NCBI GenBank assembly: GCA_009918425.1
Contig: RGEC01000050.1
Location: 1-12,000, forward strand
Origin: Bacteroidota bacterium
GTDB lineage: Bacteria > Bacteroidota > Bacteroidia > NS11-12g > UBA955
Reading direction: 5' to 3'
DNA length: 12,000 nt
The stretch's first letter is position 1, and each line of letters starts with the position of its first letter. The position numbers and the translations under genes are program-made. The notes below the pieces were generated by a model, which saw only the letters and a list, made by a program, of their open reading frames with translations, did no database searches and was not told the origin of the DNA. Shown here in pieces: positions 1-7,828 of the stretch.

Positions 1-2
1 CC

Positions 3-554
3 ATGACAGAACAAGCAAGCGCTACAAAAACCATTTGGGCCATTGACAACAGTCACTCCCACATTCAATTCAAAATCAAACACCTCATGATATCCACGGT
101 TACCGGTGGTTTCAATAAGTTTGAGGCATCCGTTGAAACACAGGGGGAAGATTTTGGCAAGGCTACCATTCAGTTTTCTGCAGAAGTAAACTCCATACAT
201 ACCGGTGATGCACAGCGAGACGGGCATTTACTAAGTGCAGATTTTTTCGATGCAGAAAAATACCCAACTTTGGCTTTCCGCAGTACGGGAATAGAATCGG
301 ATGCTTCCGGAAACTACATTATGAACGGTAACCTGGAAATAAAGGGAGAAATTAAACCTGTGCAGATGAAAGTTACTTTTGAAGGAATTGCCAAAGACCC
401 ATGGGGCAATACCAAAGCAGGTTTTAATCTGGAGGGCAGCATCAGTCGCAAAGATTGGGGACTTACCTGGAATGCCCCGCTAGAAACCGGCGGCTTATTG
501 GTTTCAGATGAAGTAAAAATCAATTGTGAAGTGCAGCTGATAAAACAATCCTGA
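3..554 (+). CDS. YceI family protein (lipocalin-like beta-barrel, no signal peptide)
   Basis: The 183-residue product has the usual YceI length and layout. It opens with a W-x-I-D-x-x-H-S pattern (residues 12-19) followed by QFKIKHLM, and later has a DAQRD-GHL-ADFFD segment (about 69-83), FRSTGI, a GNLEIKGE-KPV strand pair and a closing SRKDWGL block, all typical of the family. YceI proteins form an extended lipocalin-like barrel that binds long isoprenoid or other amphipathic lipids; their cellular job is mostly unproven. Many are periplasmic, but this one has no hydrophobic leader and looks cytoplasmic. The ATG is only two bases from the window edge, but the N-terminus lines up with family members, so I take it as the true start and the gene as complete. 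It ends just before a strong terminator, so it is probably the last gene of its transcript. The family is certain from sequence; the ligand is unknown. Confidence 0.9.
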   Translation: MTEQASATKTIWAIDNSHSHIQFKIKHLMISTVTGGFNKFEASVETQGEDFGKATIQFSAEVNSIHTGDAQRDGHLLSADFFDAEKYPTLAFRSTGIESDASGNYIMNGNLEIKGEIKPVQMKVTFEGIAKDPWGNTKAGFNLEGSISRKDWGLTWNAPLETGGLLVSDEVKINCEVQLIKQS

Positions 555-573
555 TTAAACGTTATATATCCAG

Positions 574-605
574 AAGGCGACATTGATTCCGATGTCGCCT
601 TTTTT
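574..605 (+). terminator. Intrinsic terminator after the YceI gene
   Basis: A perfect 10-bp stem (574-583 with 592-601) around an 8-base loop, which can be extended by a T-G pair, runs straight into a T tract at 600-605. It lies 20 bases after the YceI stop codon and ends that transcript before the glycosyltransferase gene. Confidence 0.85.
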
Positions 606-636
606 ATGTTTTTACCTTTAAAATACTGTTAATTTG
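605..636 (+). promoter_or_regulatory. Possible Bacteroidota-type promoter for the glycosyltransferase-rnhB unit
   Basis: Bases 629-636 read TTAATTTG, seven of eight matches to the Bacteroidota -7 element TAnnTTTG. About 20 bases upstream, 605-608 reads TATG, three of four matches to the -33 TTTG. The pair lies just after a terminator and 4 bases before the ATG at 641, which implies a leaderless or very short leader transcript. The match is imperfect and the region is AT-rich, so this is tentative. Confidence 0.35.
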
Positions 637-640
637 CCTC

Positions 641-1402
641 ATGACTCCGCTGTCTGTGGTCATCATTACCAAAAACGAAGAAAATAACATCGGTGCATGT
701 ATTGAAGCGGTGCAGGAAATTGCCGATGAAATCTTAGTGCTGGACAGTTTTTCCACCGACAAAACGGAGCAGATTTGCCGTGATAATGGGGTTAGGTTCG
801 AAAAACATGAATTTGAAGGGCACATTCAGCAAAAGAACCGGGCTAAAGACATGGCAACAAACGAATGGGTGCTTAGCCTAGATGCGGACGAAAGACCGGA
901 TGAGCTGTTACTACAAAATATAATAAAACTCAAGGAGCAGAATTTTCCCGGAAACATTGCAGGCTACAGCATGAACCGCCTCAATTTCTATTGCGGAAAA
1001 CCCATAAAATCCTGCGGCTGGTATCCTGATAGCAAATTGCGGCTTTGGAAAAAAGACTGCGGCACCTGGACGGGCATCAATCCCCATGACTGTTTTGAAC
1101 TAAACAAGGGTTTTACTTCCTCGCATCTGTCAGGAGATATCTTGCACAACACCTACCCCACCCATGCTGCTATGGTAAATCAGGTAAATAAATTTGCTCA
1201 TATTGCGGCCGAACAATTTTCACAAAATCCATTGCCGTGGCTGGTATTTAAAATGCTGTTCAGCCCGATATTTAAATTTATTAAGAATTACCTGATTAAA
1301 CTGGGATTGTTGGATGGAAAAGCCGGATTTCAAATTTGCCGGTATCAGGCTATTGAGGTTTTTAAAAAATATAGACTTGCCATTGGATTAAATACACGCT
1401 GA
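641..1402 (+). CDS. Glycosyltransferase family 2, WaaE/LgtF-like
   Basis: This 253-residue protein has the GT-A fold signature of family 2 glycosyltransferases. The N-terminal nucleotide-binding strand is SVVIITKNEENNI (5-17), DSFSTDKT (35-42) follows the second strand, and LSLDADER (79-86) holds the metal-binding D-x-D. The later GWYPDSKLRLWKK block (126-138) resembles the WaaE/LgtF/KdtX branch, whose members add glucose or another hexose to lipopolysaccharide inner core. No membrane-spanning segment is clear; the stretch from 198 to 222 is hydrophobic and basic and may lie against the inner membrane. A role in surface glycan synthesis is likely, but donor and acceptor cannot be read from the sequence. 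rnhB starts one base after its stop codon, so the two are probably cotranscribed, though their functions are unrelated. Confidence 0.85.
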   Translation: MTPLSVVIITKNEENNIGACIEAVQEIADEILVLDSFSTDKTEQICRDNGVRFEKHEFEGHIQQKNRAKDMATNEWVLSLDADERPDELLLQNIIKLKEQNFPGNIAGYSMNRLNFYCGKPIKSCGWYPDSKLRLWKKDCGTWTGINPHDCFELNKGFTSSHLSGDILHNTYPTHAAMVNQVNKFAHIAAEQFSQNPLPWLVFKMLFSPIFKFIKNYLIKLGLLDGKAGFQICRYQAIEVFKKYRLAIGLNTR

Positions 1403-1403
1403 C

Positions 1404-2006
1404 ATGACGCTTATTTCTAACCACAGCGGTCTTTTTCCTGAAGCCGGAACCGACGAGGCAGGTCGAGGTTGTCTTGCAGGACCAGTGGTAGCTGCTGCGG
1501 TAATTCTGCCCCCTGATTTTCGCCACCCATTTCTAAACGACAGTAAGCAGGTATCTAAAAAACACCGTGATATACTCAGACCTATCATAGAAAATAACGC
1601 CATCAGCTGGCAGGTTGCCTTGTGCAGTCCTGAAGAAATAGACAAATTAAACATACTGAACGCAAGTATTCTAGCCATGCATCGGGCACTTGAGGGCCTT
1701 AAAGAAACACCCAAACATATTCTGGTTGACGGTAACCGATTTAAGCCATACAAAAACATACCCTACTCCACAATGGTAAAAGGCGATTCACGTTTTGTTT
1801 CTATTGCTGCCGCCAGTATTCTGGCCAAAACCCACCGGGATGCACTCATGGAAAAACTGCACATTGAACATCCTGCATACGGCTGGGATAAGAATGCAGG
1901 ATATCCAACAGAAAAACACCGAGAGGCGATTGCTGCATTTGGGTCTACGCCCCATCACCGCAAAACATTTACCCTGCTAAAGTCCCAGATTACCCTTTTC
2001 CCATAA
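1404..2006 (+). CDS. rnhB: Ribonuclease HII
   Basis: RNase HII cuts the RNA strand of RNA-DNA hybrids and nicks 5' of single ribonucleotides in DNA, starting ribonucleotide excision repair. The protein is 200 residues, normal for the bacterial enzyme. The four metal-binding acidic residues are all visible: D17 and E18 in G-T-D-E-A-G-R-G (15-22), D109 in V-D-G-N, and D128 in V-K-G-D-S. The usual helix I-A-A-A-S-I-L-A-K (134-142) follows, then the YGWDKNAGYPT segment (159-169) near the C-terminus. The ATG at 1404 is one base after the glycosyltransferase stop, which suggests translational coupling, and it leaves a normal short N-terminus before the first motif. I see no defect. Confidence 0.97.
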   Translation: MTLISNHSGLFPEAGTDEAGRGCLAGPVVAAAVILPPDFRHPFLNDSKQVSKKHRDILRPIIENNAISWQVALCSPEEIDKLNILNASILAMHRALEGLKETPKHILVDGNRFKPYKNIPYSTMVKGDSRFVSIAAASILAKTHRDALMEKLHIEHPAYGWDKNAGYPTEKHREAIAAFGSTPHHRKTFTLLKSQITLFP

Positions 2007-2056
2007 TTTTAGCAGGCAATTTTATAATATTTTAAGGCTTACAACACCAATTGCTG

Positions 2057-2064
2057 TAATTTCG
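2057..2064 (+). promoter_or_regulatory. Possible -7 element for guaA
   Basis: The sequence TAATTTCG, 11 bases before the guaA ATG, matches seven of eight positions of the Bacteroidota TAnnTTTG element. The -33 region at the expected distance has no clear TTTG. The 69-base gap between rnhB and guaA has no terminator hairpin, so read-through from rnhB is also possible. Confidence 0.3.
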
Positions 2065-2075
2065 CAGTAACTCAG

Positions 2076-3608
2076 ATGACTGATACTATTCTCATCCTTG
2101 ACTTCGGCTCTCAATACACCCAACTGATTGCCCGGCGCATTCGCGAACTGAATGTATATTGTGAAATTCATCCTTTCAACCATTATCCTCAACCCGGTTC
2201 TCATATTAAAGGCATTATTCTTTCCGGAAGCCCGAGTTCAGTAAATGAAGCCAATGCTCCGGATGTAGACCTTTCTGCCCTGCTTTCCCATGCACCCACC
2301 TTGGGTGTTTGCTACGGCGCTCAACTAATGGCCAAGAAAATGGGGGGTGAAGTTGGCAAGTCAGCACATCGCGAATATGGTCGTGCCATGCTTATTCAAA
2401 CGGGTGAACCCAACCATTTGTTGGAAGGTCTGCAATATGAAAGCCAGGTATGGATGAGCCACAGCGACAGTATCTTAAAAGTTCCTGAAGGTAGTACCAT
2501 TATTGGCACTACAGCCTCCATACCTGTTGCAGCTTTCAAACTGGGGGCATATCCGCAGGCATATGGAATCCAATTTCATCCGGAAGTTTACCATAGCACT
2601 GAAGGTTCTGCTCTATTGTCAAATTTCCTGTTTAACATTTGTGGATGCAGTGGAGACTGGACTCCAGGGCATTTTATTGATGAAACGGTTCAAAAGATTC
2701 GTGAACAGGTAGCCACAGATACGGTCATACTAGGCCTTAGCGGCGGTGTAGACAGTTCTGTAGCCGCACTTCTCCTCCACAAAGCCATCGGATCCAAACT
2801 ACACTGTATTTTCATCAACAATGGACTTCTTCGAAAAAATGAGTATGAGGATGTACTCAAAGCCTACGAACAGCTGAATCTTAATATACACGGGATAGAC
2901 GCTTCGCAAAGATTTTATAATGAATTAAACGGAGTTACCGATCCGGAGACAAAGCGTAAAATCATTGGCAGGGTGTTTGTTGAGGTATTTCAGGATGAAT
3001 CCAAAAAGATAAAGGATGCCCGTTGGCTCGCCCAGGGTACTATTTATCCGGATGTAATAGAAAGTGTCAGCGTGAAAGGACCCAGTGCCACCATAAAAAG
3101 CCACCACAACGTGGGTGGATTGCCTGAATCTTTGCATCTGGGTATTGTGGAACCTTTGCGCTCTCTGTTTAAGGACGAGGTGCGCCGCGTAGGTAAAGCC
3201 ATGAATCTGCCGGCTGAAATATTGAACCGCCATCCTTTCCCGGGTCCAGGGCTGGGAATCCGTATTATAGGGGATATTACCGAAGCCAAAGTAAAACTGC
3301 TTCAGGAAGCTGATTACATTTATTTGGAAAAGCTTAAAGAATACGGCTGGTATGATCAAATATGGCAGGCGGGAACTATCCTGCTTCCTATTCAAAGTGT
3401 GGGAGTAATGGGTGATGAACGCACCTATGAGCAGGTTGTGGCATTGCGTGCAGTTAGCAGCACTGACGGTATGACAGCAGACTGGGTTCATATCCCTTAC
3501 GAGGTCCTGGCCGATATCAGTAATAGTATTATTAACAGGGTAAAAGGAATAAATAGGGTTGTTTACGATATTAGCTCCAAACCACCTGCCACCATTGAGT
3601 GGGAATGA
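2076..3608 (+). CDS. guaA: GMP synthase (glutamine-hydrolysing)
   Basis: GuaA converts XMP to GMP using ATP and ammonia released from glutamine, the last step of guanine nucleotide synthesis. At 510 residues it has the complete two-part layout. The class I glutamine amidotransferase domain (about 1-190) carries the nucleophile C79 in LGVCYGAQ and its partners H168 and E170 in GIQFHPE. The ATP-pyrophosphatase domain follows, with the PP-loop LSGGVDSS (221-228). The dimerisation domain closes the chain, with FPGPGLGIR, GMTADW and the ending I-S-S-K-P-P-A-T-I-E-W-E. The start at 2076 puts the first strand (TILILDFGSQYTQLIARR) where the family has it. The stop codon overlaps the ATG of the next gene by four bases. 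No guanine riboswitch is visible in the short upstream gap. Confidence 0.98.
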   Translation: MTDTILILDFGSQYTQLIARRIRELNVYCEIHPFNHYPQPGSHIKGIILSGSPSSVNEANAPDVDLSALLSHAPTLGVCYGAQLMAKKMGGEVGKSAHREYGRAMLIQTGEPNHLLEGLQYESQVWMSHSDSILKVPEGSTIIGTTASIPVAAFKLGAYPQAYGIQFHPEVYHSTEGSALLSNFLFNICGCSGDWTPGHFIDETVQKIREQVATDTVILGLSGGVDSSVAALLLHKAIGSKLHCIFINNGLLRKNEYEDVLKAYEQLNLNIHGIDASQRFYNELNGVTDPETKRKIIGRVFVEVFQDESKKIKDARWLAQGTIYPDVIESVSVKGPSATIKSHHNVGGLPESLHLGIVEPLRSLFKDEVRRVGKAMNLPAEILNRHPFPGPGLGIRIIGDITEAKVKLLQEADYIYLEKLKEYGWYDQIWQAGTILLPIQSVGVMGDERTYEQVVALRAVSSTDGMTADWVHIPYEVLADISNSIINRVKGINRVVYDISSKPPATIEWE

Positions 3609-4702
3609 TAAAAACTTTTTTACATATAGCCCTCGTCGGCATGCTGACTTTGTCGGCAAAAATTTCAATTGCCCAGAACCATCACAAGAATACTTATAAA
3701 ATTGCCCTAGTATTGCCCTTCAAGTCTGTTGGAGTTCACAATAATGTTGGAGAAGCAATGCTGGATTACTATCAGGGTTTTGTCATGGGGGCAAAACAGC
3801 TGGAAAATGAAGGATTTAAATCAGAAATATCTGTATTTGACAGTGATAAAGACAGTTTAGCGTTGGAGAACCTAATCAATAATGGAACTCTGGACAATTC
3901 CAATCTCATAGTTGGTCCGGTTTATTCCGAAAAATTGAAACTTGTTGAGCAATATTGTACATCTAAAAATATAACGCTTGTTTCTCCTCTAAAATATTAC
4001 AAACCCTTAAATCCCGGTAATGGCATTATTAACTTTTTCTTACCGGATAGCCTAAGGATGATAGCCACATTTGAAAAGGCAATTAAAATTTATCCCAAAC
4101 ACAGATTTTATGTAATTTATGAAGCAAGCAACAGTTCAAAAAAAGACGCTTTTCGGATAAAAAACAAAGCGGTTGCTTTAGGTTTCAACAATATTAAACT
4201 GATTACAGTAACCAACGGACGGATTTCAAGTCCGATAAACAGAAACGACAGCATCATCATCTTTAATACAATTGAAAAAACAACGGTTAAACCCATTTTG
4301 GAAAAACTCATACTTAAAAAGGGTAAAAGCTGGATAATTGCTCACCACAACTGGCATAGTGATTTTAAATCAATCATCAATATTGATGAGCCCAATATTA
4401 TATATCCTGAGGTTACGGTTAGTTCACCCGGCGATACTTCTTCAGTTGACTTTCAGCGTCAATATTATAAAAATTATTACAGCGATCCCAGTAAATATTC
4501 TCTTATTGGATATGATCAGGCTACATTTATTGGATATGGCTTAATGGCATTTGGAGATTCATTTGTTCATAGCACCTCAAATATGGATTATAGAGGCTTT
4601 ATTAATCATATTCATTTGAAAATACACGAAAATGAAGTGCTTAATTTCGGGCTGCATTTTATTCGAATATTGGAAGGCACACGGGAGGAAATCGAACCCT
4701 GA
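3605..4702 (+). CDS. Secreted type 1 periplasmic-binding-fold protein, function unknown
   Basis: The chosen ATG overlaps the guaA stop as ATGA and gives 365 residues; a GTG two codons earlier is possible but less likely. Residues 1-24 form a signal peptide (positive start, hydrophobic core, ending near S-I-A-Q). There is no lipobox cysteine. The rest looks like a ligand-binding lobe of the Leu/Ile/Val-binding or LpoA type. YKIALVLPF (31-39) is the first strand, DYYQGFVMGAKQL (54-66) the following helix, NLIVGPVYSEKL (100-111) and NITLVSPL (122-129) complete lobe one, and RFYVIYE (167-173) begins lobe two. GYDQATFIGYGLMAFG (302-317) is a typical closing helix. No ABC permease or ATPase gene is nearby. 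From memory, relatives beside guaA in other Bacteroidota often carry N-terminal LysM domains; I see none here. The family call is moderate, the ligand unknown. The gene is visibly more AT-rich than guaA. Confidence 0.7.
   Translation: MIKTFLHIALVGMLTLSAKISIAQNHHKNTYKIALVLPFKSVGVHNNVGEAMLDYYQGFVMGAKQLENEGFKSEISVFDSDKDSLALENLINNGTLDNSNLIVGPVYSEKLKLVEQYCTSKNITLVSPLKYYKPLNPGNGIINFFLPDSLRMIATFEKAIKIYPKHRFYVIYEASNSSKKDAFRIKNKAVALGFNNIKLITVTNGRISSPINRNDSIIIFNTIEKTTVKPILEKLILKKGKSWIIAHHNWHSDFKSIINIDEPNIIYPEVTVSSPGDTSSVDFQRQYYKNYYSDPSKYSLIGYDQATFIGYGLMAFGDSFVHSTSNMDYRGFINHIHLKIHENEVLNFGLHFIRILEGTREEIEP
4683..4690 (+). promoter_or_regulatory. Strong Shine-Dalgarno sequence that bears on the methyltransferase start
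   Basis: GGGAGGAA lies inside the end of the preceding gene. It is 8 bases before an in-frame CTG at 4699, which overlaps the upstream stop as CTGA, but 29 bases before the TTG at 4720. The spacing favours CTG as the initiator. Most other genes in the window lack so good a site. Confidence 0.55.
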
Positions 4703-4719
4703 ATCCACTAAGAAACAGA

Positions 4720-5865
4720 TTGCGAATTGCCGCGGAACTCATCGTAGGCTATACTTTTAATCAGCCATTTCATTTATGGCTGCAAGAGATTTTCAGACAA
4801 AACAAGCAATTTGGAAGTAAGGATAGAAAATTTTACCGAGATGTCTTTTATGGATACTGGAGGCTTGGGCGTTTTGGGTTACAATTGTCTGTTGAACAAA
4901 GATTATTGGCAGGGCTCATAAGGCAGGGTGAAAATTCGGATTTATGGAATGATATTGTGTCAGAATTATTTCCCGGATACAACACAACTGCAGATTTTAC
5001 TGACATACAGCAGTTTATCGGTGAAACATGGAATCCATACAAATCCTTAGAAGGATCAGTTTCAGGTCAAATAAACTACCACAAACTCAATACCTGGTTC
5101 GGCCAAAAAGCGCCTGTATGGTTGAAAATAAATCCTCTTCGCCGGAAGGAACTTTTAGAATTTCTACAAAAAAAATCAGTAGAATATGAAGAATTTGAGA
5201 GCGGAACATTAAAAGTATCTCATGACAATCTGGATGAAGCCATTCTTAAGGGCTGGTGTCGCATTCAAGATCTGGGAAGTCAGGAATCCCTGAATACAGA
5301 AATCCTGACAGATTCTGTCTTAATTTGGGATGCCTGTTGCGGTGCCGGAGGAAAATCCCTATTGGCATCAGACTTAAATTCAGCTGCCACGCTGTATATC
5401 TCTGATTCTCGTTCAAAAATGGTGCATAATGCTTTGCTACGTTTTTCTTCCGAAGGAAAACCCCTGCCCTTCTCAGCAAACATAGATTTATCAGGCTCGG
5501 TTCGTGAATTAATGTTTGATGAGAAAATAAAAATTACCAAGCCAGTTTTTGATACCATTATTTGCGATGTTCCTTGCAGTGGAAGTGGAACATGGCGACG
5601 CAATCCGGAGATGTTACATGCTTTTACTGAAAACGAAATCAATACATATTCCGAAAGACAACGCAACATTGTTAAGAATGCCCTACCGTTCCTTAAGCAG
5701 GGCGGACAACTCATTTATTTAACCTGTTCCATATTTTCTGAAGAAAACGAAAATAATGCTAGGTATCTGGCTGAAAAAAAAGCGCTAACAATCATTTCTG
5801 AGAAATACTGCGGCGGATATAATAAAGACGCAGATTTTATTTACAGGGCTGTGTTCAAAAAATAA
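4720..5865 (+). CDS. RsmB/NOP-family rRNA (cytosine-C5) methyltransferase
   Basis: This SAM-dependent enzyme family forms 5-methylcytosine in RNA; bacterial RsmB acts on C967 of 16S rRNA. Counting from TTG 4720 (381 residues), the SAM-binding motif I is WDACCGAGGK (203-212). Motif IV is DVPCSGSGTWRRNPE (283-297), with C286 as the enzyme-release cysteine. Motif VI is YLTCSIF (333-339), with C336 as the likely nucleophile. The N-terminal 110 or so residues are helical and probably match the NusB-like RNA-binding region, here with a KDRKFYRDVFYGYWRL segment. There is no ATG start. TTG 4720 is the first of the common alternatives; CTG 4699 would add seven residues (L-N-P-L-R-N-R), overlaps the upstream stop and has a well-placed Shine-Dalgarno. 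The open frame begins at 4645. Which cytosine it modifies (RsmB, RsmF or another site) cannot be settled from sequence alone. Confidence 0.85.
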   Translation: MRIAAELIVGYTFNQPFHLWLQEIFRQNKQFGSKDRKFYRDVFYGYWRLGRFGLQLSVEQRLLAGLIRQGENSDLWNDIVSELFPGYNTTADFTDIQQFIGETWNPYKSLEGSVSGQINYHKLNTWFGQKAPVWLKINPLRRKELLEFLQKKSVEYEEFESGTLKVSHDNLDEAILKGWCRIQDLGSQESLNTEILTDSVLIWDACCGAGGKSLLASDLNSAATLYISDSRSKMVHNALLRFSSEGKPLPFSANIDLSGSVRELMFDEKIKITKPVFDTIICDVPCSGSGTWRRNPEMLHAFTENEINTYSERQRNIVKNALPFLKQGGQLIYLTCSIFSEENENNARYLAEKKALTIISEKYCGGYNKDADFIYRAVFKK

Positions 5866-5890
5866 TCAAGCGGGATTGTATGCCCATTTG
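5855..5890 (-). terminator. Weak possible terminator at the end of fabH
   Basis: Read on the minus strand, bases 5890-5867 can form an 8-bp stem with one mismatch and one G-U pair around an 8-base loop, followed by a T-rich run (5866-5856). It lies within the last codons of fabH and the end of the converging methyltransferase gene. The stem is short and imperfect, so this is only a candidate. Confidence 0.25.
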
Positions 5891-6861
5891 ATATAAATGC
5901 TACCCCAGGTAAAACCACCACCAAACGTACTCAGAATAAGATTATCCCCTTTTTTAAACTTCTTTTCAAAGTCATACATCAACAGTGGAAGGGTACCAGC
6001 TGTGGTATTCCCATAGCGATCAATATTTACCAGTACCTTTTCTTTATCAAGCCCCATGCGTTCTGCAGTTGCATCGATAATGCGAAGGTTTGCCTGATGG
6101 GCAATAAGCCAATCCACAGAATCCGCATTTAATCCGTTTCTATCCATTATGTCGTAGCTCACATCAGCCATATTGGTCACAGCGAATTTGAAAACTGTTT
6201 TTCCTTCCTGATAAACGTAATGTTGTCTATTGGAAACGGTTTCTAGGGTGGGCGGGTTCATAGATCCACCTGCAGGTTGAAAGAGAAATTCACGACCACT
6301 GCCATCCATTTTCAATATAGAATCCCTTACGCCATATCCGTCTGTATTGGGTTCCAGCAATACGCATCCGCCACCATCACCAAATATGATACAGGTATTA
6401 CGGTCTGTGTAATCGATAATGGTACTCATTTTATCAAAGCCGCACACCAAAACCTTTTTTGAGCCACTTTGAACAAATCTACTGCCTGTTTCCAATGCAT
6501 ATAGAAACCCTGAGCAGGCGGCAGCAATATCAAAACCCCAGGCATTTTTTGCACCAATTTTATCTGCAATAATATTGGCACATGCCGGAAATATATAATC
6601 ACCGGTAATGGTTCCTACCAGTATAACATCCAATTCCTCCGGCGAAATACCTCTTTTCTCAAGCATTGGAATTATAGCCCTCACAGCCATGTCGCTGGTT
6701 GCTTTTCCGGGTTCGCGCAGAATGTGGCGCTCTTTAATTCCTGTGCGCGTGGTAATCCATTCATCGGAAGTATCTACGAGCTTTTCAAGGTCTTTATTGG
6801 TTAGCACCGTTTCAGGCACATAACCTCCGACGGCGGTAATGGCAGCGGTTATTTTTTGCAT
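5866..6861 (-). CDS. fabH: Beta-ketoacyl-ACP synthase III
   Basis: FabH joins an acyl-CoA primer (acetyl or branched) to malonyl-ACP and so starts type II fatty-acid synthesis. The 331-residue length is normal. The Cys-His-Asn active site is complete: C116 in AAACSGFLYAL, H255 in LIAHQANLRI and N285 in DRYGNTTAGT. The N-terminal VGGYVPE (11-17) and DEWITTRTGIKER (33-45) blocks are also family hallmarks, and the C-terminal GGGFTWGS is present. The ATG at 6861 shares its A with the plsX stop (TGATG), so the two are translationally coupled. Its stop codon directly abuts the stop of the converging methyltransferase gene. It is the last gene of the yceD-rpmF-plsX-fabH unit here; no biotin carboxylase genes follow it. 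Primer preference cannot be read from the sequence. Confidence 0.97.
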   Translation of the reverse strand: MQKITAAITAVGGYVPETVLTNKDLEKLVDTSDEWITTRTGIKERHILREPGKATSDMAVRAIIPMLEKRGISPEELDVILVGTITGDYIFPACANIIADKIGAKNAWGFDIAAACSGFLYALETGSRFVQSGSKKVLVCGFDKMSTIIDYTDRNTCIIFGDGGGCVLLEPNTDGYGVRDSILKMDGSGREFLFQPAGGSMNPPTLETVSNRQHYVYQEGKTVFKFAVTNMADVSYDIMDRNGLNADSVDWLIAHQANLRIIDATAERMGLDKEKVLVNIDRYGNTTAGTLPLLMYDFEKKFKKGDNLILSTFGGGFTWGSIYIKWAYNPA

Positions 6862-7826
6862 CAGGCAGTAGCTTGGGGTTTTATGTGGGTGGCTACAGCG
6901 TCTTTAATTTTTTGGATCATTCCACTGCTAACCTCCTCAGCTGCAAGTTCTATCATTTTTACAAAAGTATCTGACTTAGATATACCATGACCCACTATCA
7001 CGGGGGCGTTTACACCCAAAATTGAGCTTCCACCGTAATGTTTAAAATTGAATTTATCAAGGTACTCATCCTGCACACCGCGCTTCGCCAGCCGGTAGTA
7101 CATACCCTCACATACTTTAATAATTACATTTCCGGTAAATCCATCGCATACAATTACATCACAGTTATCTCCAAAGATATCTCTTCCTTCAATGTTACCG
7201 ACAAAATTTATGCCTCCGGTAGTTTTTAATAATGAGTGGGTAGCACGCGTGAAAATGCTTCCCTTCTCCTCTTCTTCGCCTATGTTGAGCAAACCTACCT
7301 TAGGATTCTCAACTTTGTTTACAGCCCCGTAAAATACAGAACCTAAAATGGCAAATTGCTGTAAGTGTTCAGGCTTACAATCTGCATTGGCACCTACATC
7401 CAGCAACAATCCGGGATAATTATTCAAACGGGGTACCACTGTTGTAAGGCAAGGTCTATCTATACCGGGAATAGCCTTCACTGTCATTAAAGAGCCGACA
7501 AGCATTGCTCCGGTATTTCCTGCGCTCAAAAAAGCATCAATTTTACCTTCTGCTAAATAACGAAATCCAACTGCTATGCTGGAATCTTGTTTGGAAGAAA
7601 ACGCTTTTACAGGGTGCTCACCCATTTCTATCCGGGTAGCACAATCCACGATTTCAAATGTTTCAGCATTCAGATTTTCCTGAATGCATACAGCCTCTAT
7701 GGCATTTTTATCACCAAACAGTACGATGCTGATATCGGAATGGATAAGTGCAGCACTGGAAGCTCCTTTTATAGCTTCCAGGGGGGCGAAATCTCCGCCC
7801 ATTGCATCCACTCCAATTTTCATCAT
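6861..7826 (-). CDS. plsX: Phosphate acyltransferase PlsX
   Basis: PlsX moves acyl groups from acyl-ACP to inorganic phosphate, making the acyl-phosphate that PlsY uses to acylate glycerol-3-phosphate in phospholipid synthesis. It is a peripheral membrane enzyme of the cytosol. The 321-residue protein has the family blocks GVDAMGGDFAP (5-15), FLSAGNTGAM (99-108), LLDVGANADCKPEHL (141-155), LLNIGEEEEKG (179-189) and CDGFTGNVIIK (227-237). It starts with two ATG codons in a row (7826 and 7823), either of which could be used. It begins two bases after the rpmF stop and overlaps fabH by one base, which fits coordinated supply of acyl chains (FabH) and their use (PlsX). Confidence 0.96.
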   Translation of the reverse strand: MMKIGVDAMGGDFAPLEAIKGASSAALIHSDISIVLFGDKNAIEAVCIQENLNAETFEIVDCATRIEMGEHPVKAFSSKQDSSIAVGFRYLAEGKIDAFLSAGNTGAMLVGSLMTVKAIPGIDRPCLTTVVPRLNNYPGLLLDVGANADCKPEHLQQFAILGSVFYGAVNKVENPKVGLLNIGEEEEKGSIFTRATHSLLKTTGGINFVGNIEGRDIFGDNCDVIVCDGFTGNVIIKVCEGMYYRLAKRGVQDEYLDKFNFKHYGGSSILGVNAPVIVGHGISKSDTFVKMIELAAEEVSSGMIQKIKDAVATHIKPQATA

Positions 7827-7828
7827 GC

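Noticed and set aside
2007..2075. Possible purine riboswitch before guaA
   Set aside because: The gap is only 69 bases and AT-rich, and I could not find the three-helix arrangement or conserved loop bases of a purine or guanine aptamer.
2925..3668. A 247-codon minus-strand reading frame opposite guaA
   Set aside because: It lies wholly antisense to the conserved synthetase and dimerisation domains of GuaA and shows no recognisable domain; it is a shadow of guaA codon use.
5280..5714. A 144-codon minus-strand reading frame opposite the methyltransferase
   Set aside because: It overlaps the catalytic motifs of the RsmB-like enzyme and has no domain signal of its own.
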